A stretch of DNA of 64,000 bases from Allobosea thiooxidans. Lineage in GTDB: Bacteria; Pseudomonadota; Alphaproteobacteria; Rhizobiales; Beijerinckiaceae. Numbering within the stretch: the stretch's first letter is position 1; each line of letters begins with the position of its first letter. Below are positions 43,776 to 53,909 of this stretch, piece after piece. The notes under the pieces were generated by a model. It ran no database searches. It had not been told where the DNA came from and saw nothing but the letters and a program-made list of their open reading frames with translations. Where the stretch lies: the NCBI RefSeq assembly GCF_900168195.1, contig NZ_FUYX01000006.1:1-64000 (forward strand), read 5' to 3'. The position numbers and the translations under genes are program-made.

Positions 43776-44543
43776 ATGCCTGAGGACACTATTCTATCGA
43801 CATCAGGTCTTACCAAAGAATTTGCCGGCTTTACAGCTGTGAACGGGGTGGATCTGAAGGTTCGCCGCGGGTCGATTCATGCTTTGATCGGCCCGAACGG
43901 AGCCGGCAAAACGACCTGCTTCAATCTTCTGACCAAATTTCTCGCGCCGACGCGCGGGACGATTCTCTATAACGGCCGCGACATCACGCGCGAGAAGCCG
44001 GCGGAGATCGCCCGGCTCGGGCTCGTGCGCTCGTTCCAGATCTCGGCGGTGTTCCCGCAGCTCTCGGTGCTGACCAATGTCCGCATCGCGCTGCAGCGCA
44101 AGCGCGGCGACAACTTCGATTTCTGGCGCTCCGAGCGGACCCTGAAGAGCCTCGACGAAGATGCCAGGCGTCTCGTCGAAGCGGTCGGCCTGTCATCCTT
44201 CCAGGCACTCACAGCCGGCGAACTCAGCTATGGCCGCAAGCGAGCGCTGGAGATCGCGACGACGCTGGCGCTCGATCCAGAGATGCTGCTGCTCGACGAG
44301 CCGATGGCCGGCATGGGCCGCGAGGATGTGGAGCGCATCGAGGCGCTGATCCGCAAGGTCTCGAAGGACCGGACCATCCTGATGGTCGAGCACAATCTCT
44401 CGGTCGTGGCCTCGCTGTCGGACCGCATCACCGTGCTGGCGCGCGGGCAGGTGCTGGCCGAGGGCGACTATGCCGCCGTCTCGAAGGATCCGCGCGTGGT
44501 CGAGGCCTATATCGGCTCGGGAGGCGGCCATGGCCACCACTGA
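43776..44543 (+). CDS. ABC transporter ATP-binding protein, LivG-like
   Basis: This 255-aa ATPase powers import with LivF. Walker A GPNGAGKTTCFNLLT is near residue 36, the signature is ELSYGRKRALEIA near 150, and Walker B LLLDEPMAGM is near 170. The VVEAYIGSG near the C-terminus is typical of LivG proteins, and the tail ends in GHGHH. ATG is preferred over a TTG two codons upstream. It opens a five-gene operon with the order ATPase, ATPase, binding protein, permease, permease. Confidence 0.9.
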   Translation: MPEDTILSTSGLTKEFAGFTAVNGVDLKVRRGSIHALIGPNGAGKTTCFNLLTKFLAPTRGTILYNGRDITREKPAEIARLGLVRSFQISAVFPQLSVLTNVRIALQRKRGDNFDFWRSERTLKSLDEDARRLVEAVGLSSFQALTAGELSYGRKRALEIATTLALDPEMLLLDEPMAGMGREDVERIEALIRKVSKDRTILMVEHNLSVVASLSDRITVLARGQVLAEGDYAAVSKDPRVVEAYIGSGGGHGHH

Positions 44544-45276
44544 AGCCCTGAAGTCTTCCGCCGCCGGCCAGGCCGCCGCGCCGCTGCTCAAGGTGCGCGG
44601 GCTCGAGGCCTGGTACGGCGAATCCCATGTGCTGCACGGCATCGACTTCGACGTCGCGCCGGGCGAGGTCGTGACGCTGCTCGGCCGCAACGGCGCCGGC
44701 AAGACCACGACGCTGAAATCGATCATGGGCGTGATCGGCAAGCGCAAGGGCTCGGTCGAGATGGAGGGCAAGGAGACCATCGCCCTGCCCTCGCGCGCCA
44801 TCGCCAAGCTCGGCATCGGCTTCGTGCCGGAGGAACGCGGCATCTATTCCTCGCTCAGCGTCGAGGAGAATCTGATGCTGCCGCCGCAGGTCAGGCCCGG
44901 CGGGCTTTCGCTCGACGAGATCTTCACGCTCTTCCCGAACATCAAGGAGCGGCTGCGGAGCCAGGGCACCAAGCTCTCGGGCGGCGAGCAGCAGATGCTC
45001 GCCATCGGGCGCATCCTGCGCACGGGCGCGCATCTGCTCCTGCTCGACGAGCCGACCGAAGGGCTGGCGCCCGTCATCATCGAGCAGATCGGCCGCACCA
45101 TCGCCAAGCTGAAGCAGGAAGGCTTCACCATCATCCTGGTCGAGCAGAACTTCCGCTTTGCCCAGACGGTCGCGGACCGGCACTATGTCGTCGAGCAGGG
45201 CAAGGTGATCGACATGATCCCCAATGCCGAACTCGACGCCAACATCGACAAGCTGCACCGCTATCTCGGGGTCTGA
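44530..45276 (+). CDS. ABC transporter ATP-binding protein, LivF-like
   Basis: This 248-aa ATPase has Walker A GRNGAGKTTTLKSIMG near residue 52, FVPEERGIYSSLSVEENL near 98, the signature KLSGGEQQMLAIGR near 148 and Walker B LLLDEPTEGLAPVI near 170. The order and motifs are those of LivF. It starts inside the end of the LivG-like gene (14-bp overlap), so the two are translationally coupled. Confidence 0.92.
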   Translation: MATTEALKSSAAGQAAAPLLKVRGLEAWYGESHVLHGIDFDVAPGEVVTLLGRNGAGKTTTLKSIMGVIGKRKGSVEMEGKETIALPSRAIAKLGIGFVPEERGIYSSLSVEENLMLPPQVRPGGLSLDEIFTLFPNIKERLRSQGTKLSGGEQQMLAIGRILRTGAHLLLLDEPTEGLAPVIIEQIGRTIAKLKQEGFTIILVEQNFRFAQTVADRHYVVEQGKVIDMIPNAELDANIDKLHRYLGV

Positions 45277-45350
45277 CGCGCCCCGCGCAGACCCCGGCAC
45301 CGGCCAAGAACGCGGCGAAAACGCCGCCAACCTCAGCAGGGAGAACGACG

Positions 45351-46556
45351 ATGAAGCTCAAGGCGATTCTGGCGACGACGGCGCTCGCGGCGCTGATGGC
45401 GAGCCCGGCACTGGCCCAGCAGATCTCGGTCAAGGCGGGCGTGCTGAACGACCGCTCCGGCCTCTATGCCGACCTTTCCGGCGAAGGCTCGGTCATCGCC
45501 GCGCGCATGGCAGTCGAGGACTTCAAGGCTGCCGAGAAGGGCATCAAGGTCGAGATCGTCTCGGCCGACCACCAGAACAAGCCCGATGTCGGCTCGACCA
45601 TCGCCCGGCAGTGGTACGACCAGGACGGCGTCGACCTCATCCTCGACGTGCCGACCTCCTCAGTCGCGCTGGCGGTGAGCCAGATCACCAAGGAAAAGAA
45701 CAAGATCCTGATCAATTCGGGCGCCGGCACCTCGGACCTCACCGGCAAAGCCTGCAGCCCCAACACGATCCACTGGACCTACGACACCTATGCCCTCGCC
45801 CAGGGTACCGGCGGCGCCATGGTGAAGGCCGGCGGCGATACCTGGTTCTTCATGACCGCAGACTACGCCTTCGGCCACGCGCTGGAGCGCGACACCTCCG
45901 CCGTTGTCACCAAGGCGGGCGGCAAGGTGCTCGGCACCGTCCGCACCCCGTTCCCGGGCACCGACTTCTCCTCCTTCCTGCTGCAGGCGCAGGCTTCCAA
46001 GGCCAAGGTCATCGGCCTCGCCAATGCCGGCGGCGACCTGATCAACTCGGTCAAGCAGGCGAGCGAGTTCGGCATCACCCAGGGCGGCCAGAAGCTCGCC
46101 GGTCTGCTGACCTTCATCAGCGACGTCCATGCGCTCGGCCTGCAGGCGGCGCAGGGCCTGGTCCTGACCGAATCCTTCTACTGGGACCGCGACGACCAGA
46201 CCCGCGCCTGGTCGGAGCGCTTCGCCAAGCTCAACGGCGGCAAGAAGCCGAGCATGGTGCAGGCCGGCGTCTATTCCGGGCTGCTGCACTATCTCAAGGC
46301 GGTCGAGGCGACGAAGGGCAAGGACGCCGCCACGGTCATGGCCAAGATGAAGGAAATGCCGACCGAAGATCCGATCTTCGGCAAGGGCTCGATCCGCATC
46401 AACGGCCGCAAGCTGCACGACATGTATCTCTACGAGGTCAAGAAGCCGTCTGAGTCCAAGGGCCCGTGGGACTACTACAAGCAGATCGCCGTGCTGTCGG
46501 GCGAGCAGGCCTTCCAGCCGCTCTCCGAGAGCGAGTGCCCGCTCGTCAAGAAATGA
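45351..46556 (+). CDS. ABC transporter substrate-binding protein, Leu/Ile/Val or amide type
   Basis: This 401-aa periplasmic protein has a signal peptide (MKLKAILATTALAALMASPALA) and a Peripl_BP_6 fold: VKAGVLNDRSGLYADLSGEGS, then VEIVSADHQNKPDVGSTIARQW, then DVPTSSVALAVSQI. The set differs from classic LivJ, and such proteins often bind other amino acids, amides or aromatic acids, so the ligand is open. It is the middle gene of the operon and carries the strongest leader spacing. Confidence 0.9.
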   Translation: MKLKAILATTALAALMASPALAQQISVKAGVLNDRSGLYADLSGEGSVIAARMAVEDFKAAEKGIKVEIVSADHQNKPDVGSTIARQWYDQDGVDLILDVPTSSVALAVSQITKEKNKILINSGAGTSDLTGKACSPNTIHWTYDTYALAQGTGGAMVKAGGDTWFFMTADYAFGHALERDTSAVVTKAGGKVLGTVRTPFPGTDFSSFLLQAQASKAKVIGLANAGGDLINSVKQASEFGITQGGQKLAGLLTFISDVHALGLQAAQGLVLTESFYWDRDDQTRAWSERFAKLNGGKKPSMVQAGVYSGLLHYLKAVEATKGKDAATVMAKMKEMPTEDPIFGKGSIRINGRKLHDMYLYEVKKPSESKGPWDYYKQIAVLSGEQAFQPLSESECPLVKK

Positions 46557-46702
46557 GCCTACGCCGGGGCGGACATGCCGGGTACCCTCCAGTGTGCCCG
46601 GGATCGTCCGCCTGACGGTTCAAAGCCCCTGCTCCCCCTCGCCGCACGAGCCTGCCTGCTCGCGCGGCGGGGCGAACCCCAAGCCACGAAGCAGCCAAGA
46701 CC

Positions 46703-47590
46703 ATGTTCGAGCTTCTCGGAATTCCGCCCCAGGCGCTGTTCGGCCAGGTTCTTCTCGGCCTGATCAACGGCTCGTTCTACGCCATCCTCAGCCTCGGGCT
46801 GGCGGTGATCTTCGGGCTGCTCAACATCATCAACTTCACCCATGGCGCCCAGTACATGATGGGCGCCTTCGTCGCCTGGATGTGCCTGAACTATCTCGGT
46901 ATCAACTACTGGGTCGCGCTGGTGCTGGCGCCGATCATCGTCGGCGCGACAGGCATCGCGATCGAGCGGCTGCTGCTGAAGCGCATCGCGCATCTCGACC
47001 ATCTCTACGGCCTGCTGCTGACCTTCGGCCTGGCTCTGATCATCCAGGGCCTGTTCCGCAACCAGTACGGCTCCTCCGGCCTGCCCTACGCCATCCCGCC
47101 GCAGCTCGCGGGCGGCCAGAATCTCGGCTTCATGTTCCTGCCGAACTATCGCGCCTGGGTGATCGTCGCCTCGCTGGTGGTCTGCCTCGGCACCTGGTTC
47201 CTGATCGAGAAGACCAAGCTCGGCGCCTATCTGCGGGCCGCGACCGAGAACCCGACCCTGACCCAGGCCTTCGGGATCAACGTGCCGCTGCTGGTGACGC
47301 TGACCTACGGCTTCGGCGTCGCGCTCGCCGCCTTCGCCGGCGTGCTCGCCGCGCCGATCTACTCGGTCAACCCGAATATGGGCGGCGACCTGATCATCGT
47401 CGTCTTCGCCGTGGTCGTGATCGGCGGCATGGGCTCGATCATGGGCGCCATCGTCACGGGCTTCTCGCTCGGGCTGATCGAGGGCCTGACCAAGGTGTTC
47501 TATCCGGAGGCGGCGGCAACCGTGATCTTCATCATCATGGTGCTGGTGCTGCTGGTGAAGCCCGCCGGCCTGTTCGGGCGCCCGGCCTGA
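46703..47590 (+). CDS. ABC transporter permease, LivH-like
   Basis: This 295-aa membrane protein has about eight hydrophobic segments. GLINGSFYAILSLGLAVIFGLLNIINFTHGA (in part) near residues 18-48 is the typical LivH start, and LRAATENPTLTQAFGIN near 178 is the ATPase-coupling loop. VFAVVVIGGMGSIMGAIVTG near 235 is also conserved. It is followed 22 bp later by the LivM-like gene. Confidence 0.92.
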   Translation: MFELLGIPPQALFGQVLLGLINGSFYAILSLGLAVIFGLLNIINFTHGAQYMMGAFVAWMCLNYLGINYWVALVLAPIIVGATGIAIERLLLKRIAHLDHLYGLLLTFGLALIIQGLFRNQYGSSGLPYAIPPQLAGGQNLGFMFLPNYRAWVIVASLVVCLGTWFLIEKTKLGAYLRAATENPTLTQAFGINVPLLVTLTYGFGVALAAFAGVLAAPIYSVNPNMGGDLIIVVFAVVVIGGMGSIMGAIVTGFSLGLIEGLTKVFYPEAAATVIFIIMVLVLLVKPAGLFGRPA

Positions 47591-47612
47591 CGCGCAAGGA
47601 GGGAACGACGAC

Positions 47613-48605
47613 ATGACCAACCTTGCCTCGACGACCGACACACCCGCCGCCGCCGTTCTCACCGAGACCGACGACGGCGCAGCGCGCCTGCACCGCAACC
47701 TGTTCATCGCCATCGCCGCGGTGCTCGTGGTCGCGCCCTTCGTCGCCTATCCGGTCTTCGTGATGAAGGTGCTGTGCTTCGCGCTGTTCGCGCTCGCCTT
47801 CAATCTTCTCCTTGGCTATGGCGGCCTGCTCTCCTTCGGCCACGCCGCTTATTTCGGCATGGCGAGCTATGTCTCGGCCTATACCGCCAAGAATTGGGGC
47901 CTGACGCCGGAGCTCGCCATCCTGCTCGGCACGGCCGTCGCCGCCGTGCTCGGCACCGTCTTCGGCGCGCTCGCCATCCGCCGCCAGGGCATCTATTTCG
48001 CCATGATCACGCTGGCGCTAGCCCAGATGGTGTTCTTCTTCTCGCTGCAGACGCCGCGCTTCACCGGCGGCGAGGACGGCATCCAGGCGGTGCCGCGCGG
48101 CAAGCTCTTCGGCCTCGTCAGCCTCGCCGACGACCGCGTGCTCTACTGGCTCGTCGCCGCCATCTTCATGGGCGGGCTGCTGCTGATCTACCGCATCATC
48201 CACTCGCCCTTCGGCCAGGTCTGCAAGGCGATCCGCGACAACGAGCCCCGCGCCATCTCGCTGGGCTACCGCGCCAACCAGTACAAGCTGATGGTCTTCG
48301 TGCTCTCGGCGACGCTTGCGGGCCTCGCCGGCGCGACCAAGGCGATCGTGTTCCAGCTGGCGTCGCTGACCGACGTCTACTGGACGATGTCGGGCGAGGT
48401 CGTGCTGATGACGTTGGTCGGCGGCCTCGGCACCGTCTTCGGCCCGATCGTGGGCGCCATCGTCATCGTCGCGATGCAGAACTATCTCGCCACCCTCGGC
48501 GCCTGGGTCACCGTCGTCCAGGGCGTGGTCTTCGTGGTCTGCGTCCTGCTCTTCCGCGAAGGCATCGTCGGCGTCATCGCCAAGGCGATCAAGAAGCCGC
48601 TCTGA
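47613..48605 (+). CDS. ABC transporter permease, LivM-like
   Basis: This 330-aa membrane protein has about ten hydrophobic segments. LLLGYGGLLSFGHAAYFGMASYV (in part) near residue 65 and AIRDNEPRAISLGYRANQYKLMVFVLSA (in part) near 208 are typical of LivM. MTLVGGLGTVFGPIVGA near 265 is the late conserved block. It ends the operon; a GC-rich hairpin follows at once. Confidence 0.92.
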   Translation: MTNLASTTDTPAAAVLTETDDGAARLHRNLFIAIAAVLVVAPFVAYPVFVMKVLCFALFALAFNLLLGYGGLLSFGHAAYFGMASYVSAYTAKNWGLTPELAILLGTAVAAVLGTVFGALAIRRQGIYFAMITLALAQMVFFFSLQTPRFTGGEDGIQAVPRGKLFGLVSLADDRVLYWLVAAIFMGGLLLIYRIIHSPFGQVCKAIRDNEPRAISLGYRANQYKLMVFVLSATLAGLAGATKAIVFQLASLTDVYWTMSGEVVLMTLVGGLGTVFGPIVGAIVIVAMQNYLATLGAWVTVVQGVVFVVCVLLFREGIVGVIAKAIKKPL

Positions 48606-48627
48606 GCGGGCGGCTCTCCGCGCCCGC
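48606..48627 (+). terminator. Hairpin after the LivM-like gene
   Basis: GCGGGCG (48606-48612) pairs with CGCCCGC (48621-48627) around eight bases, directly after the stop codon. There is no T-run. It may end the transporter operon and serve the convergent hydrolase gene too. Confidence 0.35.
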
Positions 48628-48646
48628 ACCTGCTCCACCAGCGGCT

Positions 48647-49180
48647 CTAGCGGATCAGCTTCGAGACCGCCCTGAACTGCGTATGGGTCGCCGTTCGCAG
48701 CCATTCGAACAGGACCATCTCGGTGGTGACGATCTCGGCGCCATGCGCGGCCATGCGGCTGATCGCGATCTCGCGCGATTCCGGAGCGCGTGAACCGATC
48801 GCATCCGCCACAACGATCACCCGCCGGCGGTGTTCGAGCAGGCTCAGTACCGTCTGGCCGACGCAGACATGCGCCTCGCAGCCGCAGATCACCAGTTCGC
48901 GATCGCCGGCGATCGCATCGAGGAATGCCGCTTCGGCACAGGCGTCGAAGCTCATCTTGCTGATGAGCGGGCCGGCCGTCCCGGCGAGCTCTGGCACTGT
49001 CGGCCCGAGGCCGCGCGGATTCTGCTCGGTCAGCACCGCCGGGATCTCGAGCAGGCGCGCCGCCTCGGCGAGACGCCCGGCATTGAGCAGGACCTTGTCC
49101 CCGGCATGGATCGCCGGCATCAGCCTTGCCTGAAAGTCGATGACGACCAGCATGGCGTTCCTGGCGATGAGCAAGGGCAT
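48647..49180 (-). CDS. Isochorismatase-like cysteine hydrolase
   Basis: This 177-aa protein has the isochorismatase fold. The triad is visible as D15 (LVVIDFQARLMP), the lysine in ISKMSFDA near 76, and the cysteine in GCEAHVCVGQTVLSLL near 108. The closest group looks like YcaC-type hydrolases of unknown substrate. It lies tail to tail with the transporter operon and is divergent from the marR gene. Confidence 0.87.
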   Translation of the reverse strand: MPLLIARNAMLVVIDFQARLMPAIHAGDKVLLNAGRLAEAARLLEIPAVLTEQNPRGLGPTVPELAGTAGPLISKMSFDACAEAAFLDAIAGDRELVICGCEAHVCVGQTVLSLLEHRRRVIVVADAIGSRAPESREIAISRMAAHGAEIVTTEMVLFEWLRTATHTQFRAVSKLIR

Positions 49181-49312
49181 GGTGAGACTTTCCTCTCCCG
49201 GGGTTCCGACGAACCACCATAACCGGCGCCGGCCCGTTTCCTATCCGTACCCTGCAGCCGGCGCTCGACTTCTCGGCTTGACTCGGCCGACGCCACTCAA
49301 CATGCAAACAGG

Positions 49313-49756
49313 ATGGACGAAGCAGTCGTTCCCTTCACGACGACGCTGCATGTGCGCGATCATTGCCTGTGCCTGCACGCGCAGCGCGCGGCGCGCGCGC
49401 TGGCGCGCCGCTTCGACGCGGCGCTGCGCCCGGTCGGGCTGACCAGCGGGCAGTTCTCCCTGCTGATGGCGCTCAACCGCCCGCAGCCGCCCTCGCTCAA
49501 GCCGGTGGCCGAGCTCCTCGCCATGGACCGCACCACGCTGACGGCGGCGCTGAAGCCGCTCGAACGGCGCGGCTTCGTGCAGATCGTCCCGGACGCAGCG
49601 GACCGCCGTAGCCGCCTGCTCGTCCTGACCGCAGCGGGGCGGGCCGTACTGGCCGCGGCGGTGCCGATCTGGCAGAGGACGCATGAAGCGATCGAAGCTG
49701 GCCTGCCCGGAGAAGCCGCCCAGACGCTGCGCACGACGTTGCGCGGGCTGCGCTGA
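49313..49756 (+). CDS. MarR-family transcriptional regulator
   Basis: This 147-aa protein has a winged helix: LTSGQFSLLMALNR near residue 42, PVAELLAMDRTTLTAALKPLERRGFV near 65-90 (recognition helix), and the wing DAADRRSRLLVLTAAGRAVL. It lies 123 bp before the drug exporter gene on the same strand, the usual position of a MarR repressor for an efflux pump. Inducer unknown. Confidence 0.88.
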   Translation: MDEAVVPFTTTLHVRDHCLCLHAQRAARALARRFDAALRPVGLTSGQFSLLMALNRPQPPSLKPVAELLAMDRTTLTAALKPLERRGFVQIVPDAADRRSRLLVLTAAGRAVLAAAVPIWQRTHEAIEAGLPGEAAQTLRTTLRGLR

Positions 49757-49879
49757 AGGCGTGGAACGGCGACAGCCCCGTTGCCATCGCAGAGCCGTCC
49801 CGACACTGCGCCCATGGCGCATGACGCAAGGCATCACTAACGTCCGCCATTCCAAAAACGCAGAGACGAATACGGTTCC

Positions 49880-51373
49880 ATGGACAAGCGGCTCGAGACC
49901 CCAAACCAGGCCGCGCCGCTGACGCCCGCGGATATCCGCGCGATCCTGATCGGCGTGATGCTCGCGATGTTCCTGGCCGCGCTCGACCAGACCATTGTCG
50001 CGACCGCGTTGCCGACGATCGGGCGCGAGTTCGCCGACGTGGCGCATCTGTCCTGGATCGTCACGATCTACCTGCTGGCCTCGACCACGGTCACGCCGCT
50101 CTACGGCAAGCTCGCCGACATCCATGGCCGGCGGGTCGTGCTGCTCTCCGGCATCGTCATCTTCGTGATCGGCTCGATCGCCTGCGCGCTGGCGCCATCG
50201 CTGTGGCTGCTCGTCGTGGCGCGCTTCATCCAGGGCCTGGGCGGCGGCGGGCTGATCGCGCTCGCCCAGACGATCGTCGCCGATATGGTGCCGCCCAAGG
50301 AGCGCGGCCGCTACCAAGTCTACTTCGCCAGCGTCTTCATGTCCTCCTCGCTGCTCGGCCCCGTGCTCGGCGGTTTCCTGGCGGAGAAGCTGCACTGGTC
50401 CGTGATCTTCTGGATCAACCTGCCGCTCGGGCTCGGCGCCTACTGGATGACGAGCGCGGCGCTGAAGCGGCTGCCGCGGCACGAGCGCCCCCACCAGCTC
50501 GACGTGCTCGGCGCCATGCTGATGACGCTGGCGACGATGTCGCTGCTGCTGGCCCTGTCCTGGGGTGGGACCGCCTATCCCTGGCGCTCCCTGCCGATCG
50601 CCGGGCTGATCGGCGCGGCGCTCCTGCTCGGCGCACTCTTCGCCTGGCGGCTGCGCCGGGCGCAGGAGCCGCTGATCCCGCTCGACATCCTGGCCAACCG
50701 CGTCGTGCGCCGCGGCACCGTCGCCGCCGGCTTCGGCATGGGCACCTTCATCGGCCTGACCATCTATCTGCCGCTCTATTTCGAGACGGTGATGGGATTG
50801 AGCGCCACCCATTCCGGGCTCGGCCTGCTGCCGCTGACCTGCGGCACCGTCGTCGGTGCCACCAGCTCCGGCCGAGCGATGTCGCATCTGACCCATTACA
50901 AGCGCGTGCCGCTCGCCGGGCTCGCCGTGGCGCTCTGCGGCGCCGCCGTGCTGGCCGCCTTTTCGGGACGGATCCCGCTGCTGCCGTTCTGCGCGATCCT
51001 TGCCGTGGTCAGCATCGGCTTCGGCACGCTACTTCCGGTCGCGACCGTCGCGATCCAGAACGCCGTGAAGACGCATCAGCTCGGCACCGCGACGGCGGTG
51101 GCGAACTTCTTCCGCCAGATCGGCGGGGCCCTGATCGTCGCGATCTTCGGCGCGATCGTGCTCGGCGGCGTGGGCGGGGCGGCGGAGCAGCTTTCGCCGG
51201 AGGCGCTGAAGCTCGGCACGGTCGATCGCGAAACCATGGTGACCTTGTTCCGCTACGTCTTCGCGGCGGCAAGCCTCGGCTTCGCCCTCGCCCTCATCTC
51301 GCTGGCCCGCATGGAAGAATTGCCGCTACGCGGCCGGGCGGTCGAGGCGGCCAAGGCCATCGGCGGCGAATAA
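49880..51373 (+). CDS. MFS drug exporter, DHA2 (EmrB/QacA) family
   Basis: This 497-aa protein has about fourteen hydrophobic segments. LDQTIVATALPTIGREFADVAHLSWIVTIYLLAST (in part) near residue 37 is the DHA2 motif D1, KLADIHGRRVVLLSGI near 77 is motif A, and PVLGGFLAEKLHWSVIFWINLPLG (in part) near 160 is motif C. It would export drugs with proton influx. The marR gene upstream suggests regulation by a small toxic compound. No adaptor (EmrA) gene is nearby. Confidence 0.9.
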   Translation: MDKRLETPNQAAPLTPADIRAILIGVMLAMFLAALDQTIVATALPTIGREFADVAHLSWIVTIYLLASTTVTPLYGKLADIHGRRVVLLSGIVIFVIGSIACALAPSLWLLVVARFIQGLGGGGLIALAQTIVADMVPPKERGRYQVYFASVFMSSSLLGPVLGGFLAEKLHWSVIFWINLPLGLGAYWMTSAALKRLPRHERPHQLDVLGAMLMTLATMSLLLALSWGGTAYPWRSLPIAGLIGAALLLGALFAWRLRRAQEPLIPLDILANRVVRRGTVAAGFGMGTFIGLTIYLPLYFETVMGLSATHSGLGLLPLTCGTVVGATSSGRAMSHLTHYKRVPLAGLAVALCGAAVLAAFSGRIPLLPFCAILAVVSIGFGTLLPVATVAIQNAVKTHQLGTATAVANFFRQIGGALIVAIFGAIVLGGVGGAAEQLSPEALKLGTVDRETMVTLFRYVFAAASLGFALALISLARMEELPLRGRAVEAAKAIGGE

Positions 51374-51509
51374 GCCGGTTCCGAGCGGGCCGGAACGATC
51401 CGATCAGCCGCGGCTCCCGCAGCGGAACCGGTGGCTGCGACCGTGCGTTGCCTTGAGCCTGTCATCCGTACGGGCCAGCATGCAAGCATCCGCAGCAGGA
51501 GTTCCCGCC

Positions 51510-52070
51510 ATGTCCGATCTCGTCGTCATCGTGTATTCGACCGAGGCTCGCGCCGAGGAGATGCGCCAGAAGCTCATCGGCCTGCAGAAGGAATATCTGA
51601 TCGAGATCGGCGATGCCGCCATCGCGGTGATGCAGGAGGGCGGCAAGGTCAAGCTGAACCAGCTGCTCAACACCACGGCGATGGGCGCGGTCTCGGGCTC
51701 GTTCTGGGGCCTGCTGATCGGCGCGATCTTCCTGATGCCCGTCTTCGGGGCGGCGCTGGGTGCGGCGTCGGGCGCGCTCGGCGGCGCGCTGACCGATTAC
51801 GGCGTCGACGACAAGTTCATGAAGGAGCTGTCGGGCAGCCTGCAGCCCGGCAATGCCGCGCTGTTCGTGCTGGTCAAGAAGGTGACCGGCGACAAGGTGC
51901 TGGAGGCGATCCGCGGCAGCGGCGGCACCGTGCTCAAGACCTCGCTCGACCACACGCAGGAACAGAAGCTGCGCGACGCGCTGGCCGACGTCCATGGCGC
52001 GGCGCCGGCCCCGGCGGCAGATGCGCCGTCTGCGGCACAGGGCACGGGCGCGCCCTCGCCGGTGGGTTGA
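51510..52070 (+). CDS. DUF1269 membrane protein
   Basis: This 186-aa protein fits DUF1269. DLVVIVYSTEARAEEMRQKLIGLQKE starts the family domain, and a central glycine-rich pair of hydrophobic segments (WGLLIGAIFLMPVFGAALGAASGALGGAL, in part) probably inserts in the membrane. ALFVLVKKVTGDKVLEAI near 125 closes the domain. An alanine/proline-rich tail follows. The function is unknown; relatives are often stress-linked. ATG 51510 is chosen; the frame is open 19 codons upstream. A palindromic repeat follows. Confidence 0.8.
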   Translation: MSDLVVIVYSTEARAEEMRQKLIGLQKEYLIEIGDAAIAVMQEGGKVKLNQLLNTTAMGAVSGSFWGLLIGAIFLMPVFGAALGAASGALGGALTDYGVDDKFMKELSGSLQPGNAALFVLVKKVTGDKVLEAIRGSGGTVLKTSLDHTQEQKLRDALADVHGAAPAPAADAPSAAQGTGAPSPVG

Positions 52071-52083
52071 GGCATCCGCGGAG

Positions 52084-52181
52084 CGTCATTCTCGGGCGAA
52101 GCGAAGCTTCGACCCGGGAATCTCCTCCCGGGAGAGGCGCTTTTCGGCATGAGATGCTCGGGTCAGGCCCGAGCCTGACGC
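52084..52181. repeat. Palindromic intergenic repeat
   Basis: Starts GCGTCATTCTCGGGCGAAGC and ends CTCGGGTCAGGCCCGAGCCTGACGC, with an inner CCCGGGA...TCCCGGG hairpin. It belongs with the repeat at 26884-26977. It separates the convergent DUF1269 and dapD genes. Confidence 0.75.
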
Positions 52182-52197
52182 TTCATGACCGAGGCGA

Positions 52198-53040
<843 letters not shown>

Positions 53041-53097
53041 CGGGCGGCTCCAGCGCTTAGAAGGTCGCGGGAGCGATGGCGGATGCGGGCGCCTGCG

Positions 53098-53856
53098 TCA
53101 AGCTGGGCGACGGCGCAGCAGGTAGGTGTCCATGATCCAGCCATGCCGGGCGCGCGCCTCGGCCCTCACGCTCGCGATCTCGGCGGAGCGCTCGGCGAGC
53201 GGACCGGCGATCAGGATCTCGTCCGGCGTGCCGAGATAGGCGCCCCAATAGATGTCGAGTTCCGCCGGATCGAGCTTCGTGAAGGCCTGCTCGCCGTCGA
53301 GCATGACGACGACGCTGTCCTGATCGGCCGGGACCCCCTCCGCCAGCCGGCGGCCCGTGGTGATCAGGATCGGCGCGCCGATCGTATTGAGCGGGATGCG
53401 GTGGCGCGCGGCCAGCACCTGGACGCTGCTGATGCCGGGATAGACCTGCCAGTCGAGGGCGAGGCCGGAGGCGGCGACCCGTTCCATGATGCGCAGCGTC
53501 GAGTCGTAGAGCGCCGGATCGCCCCAGACGAGGAGCGCACCGGTCTCGCCTTCGGCCAGCTCCGTTTCGAAGAGGGCGCGGTAGCGCGCCGCGATGCGCT
53601 CATGCCAGTCGTCGACCGCACCGTGATAGTCGCTCCCGGCCTCGGCGCGGCGCGGAATATCGACGGGAACGGTGCGGTAGTCCGGCCTGCGGATGAAGCG
53701 GGCACAGATGGCTTCACGCAGGGCCCGCAGCGCTGCCTTCTCCTCGCCCTTGTCGGGGATGAACAGGGTGTCGGCGCGGTTCAGCGCCTCGATCGCCTCG
53801 ACCGTCATGTGGTCGGGATTGCCGGCCCCGATGCCGATGATGAGGATGTTGCGCAT
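53098..53856 (-). CDS. cobF: Precorrin-6A synthase (deacetylating)
   Basis: CobF methylates C-1 and removes the acetyl group in aerobic cobalamin synthesis. The 252-aa protein starts MRNILIIGIGAGNPDHMTVEAI and has ALNRADTLFIPDKGEEK near residue 24, LLVWGDPALYDSTLRIMERV near 110 and YPGISSVQVLAARHRIPLN near 140, all typical of CobF. It lies about 11 kb from the rest of the cob operon next to dapD, on its own. Start 53856 gives the family N-terminus; a Met six codons upstream is less likely. Confidence 0.92.
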   Translation of the reverse strand: MRNILIIGIGAGNPDHMTVEAIEALNRADTLFIPDKGEEKAALRALREAICARFIRRPDYRTVPVDIPRRAEAGSDYHGAVDDWHERIAARYRALFETELAEGETGALLVWGDPALYDSTLRIMERVAASGLALDWQVYPGISSVQVLAARHRIPLNTIGAPILITTGRRLAEGVPADQDSVVVMLDGEQAFTKLDPAELDIYWGAYLGTPDEILIAGPLAERSAEIASVRAEARARHGWIMDTYLLRRRPA

Positions 53857-53909
53857 GCCGCTCCGCCGATCCACGGCGCCTTAGCACGGCCTGCGCCCCG
53901 GATGCGAGG

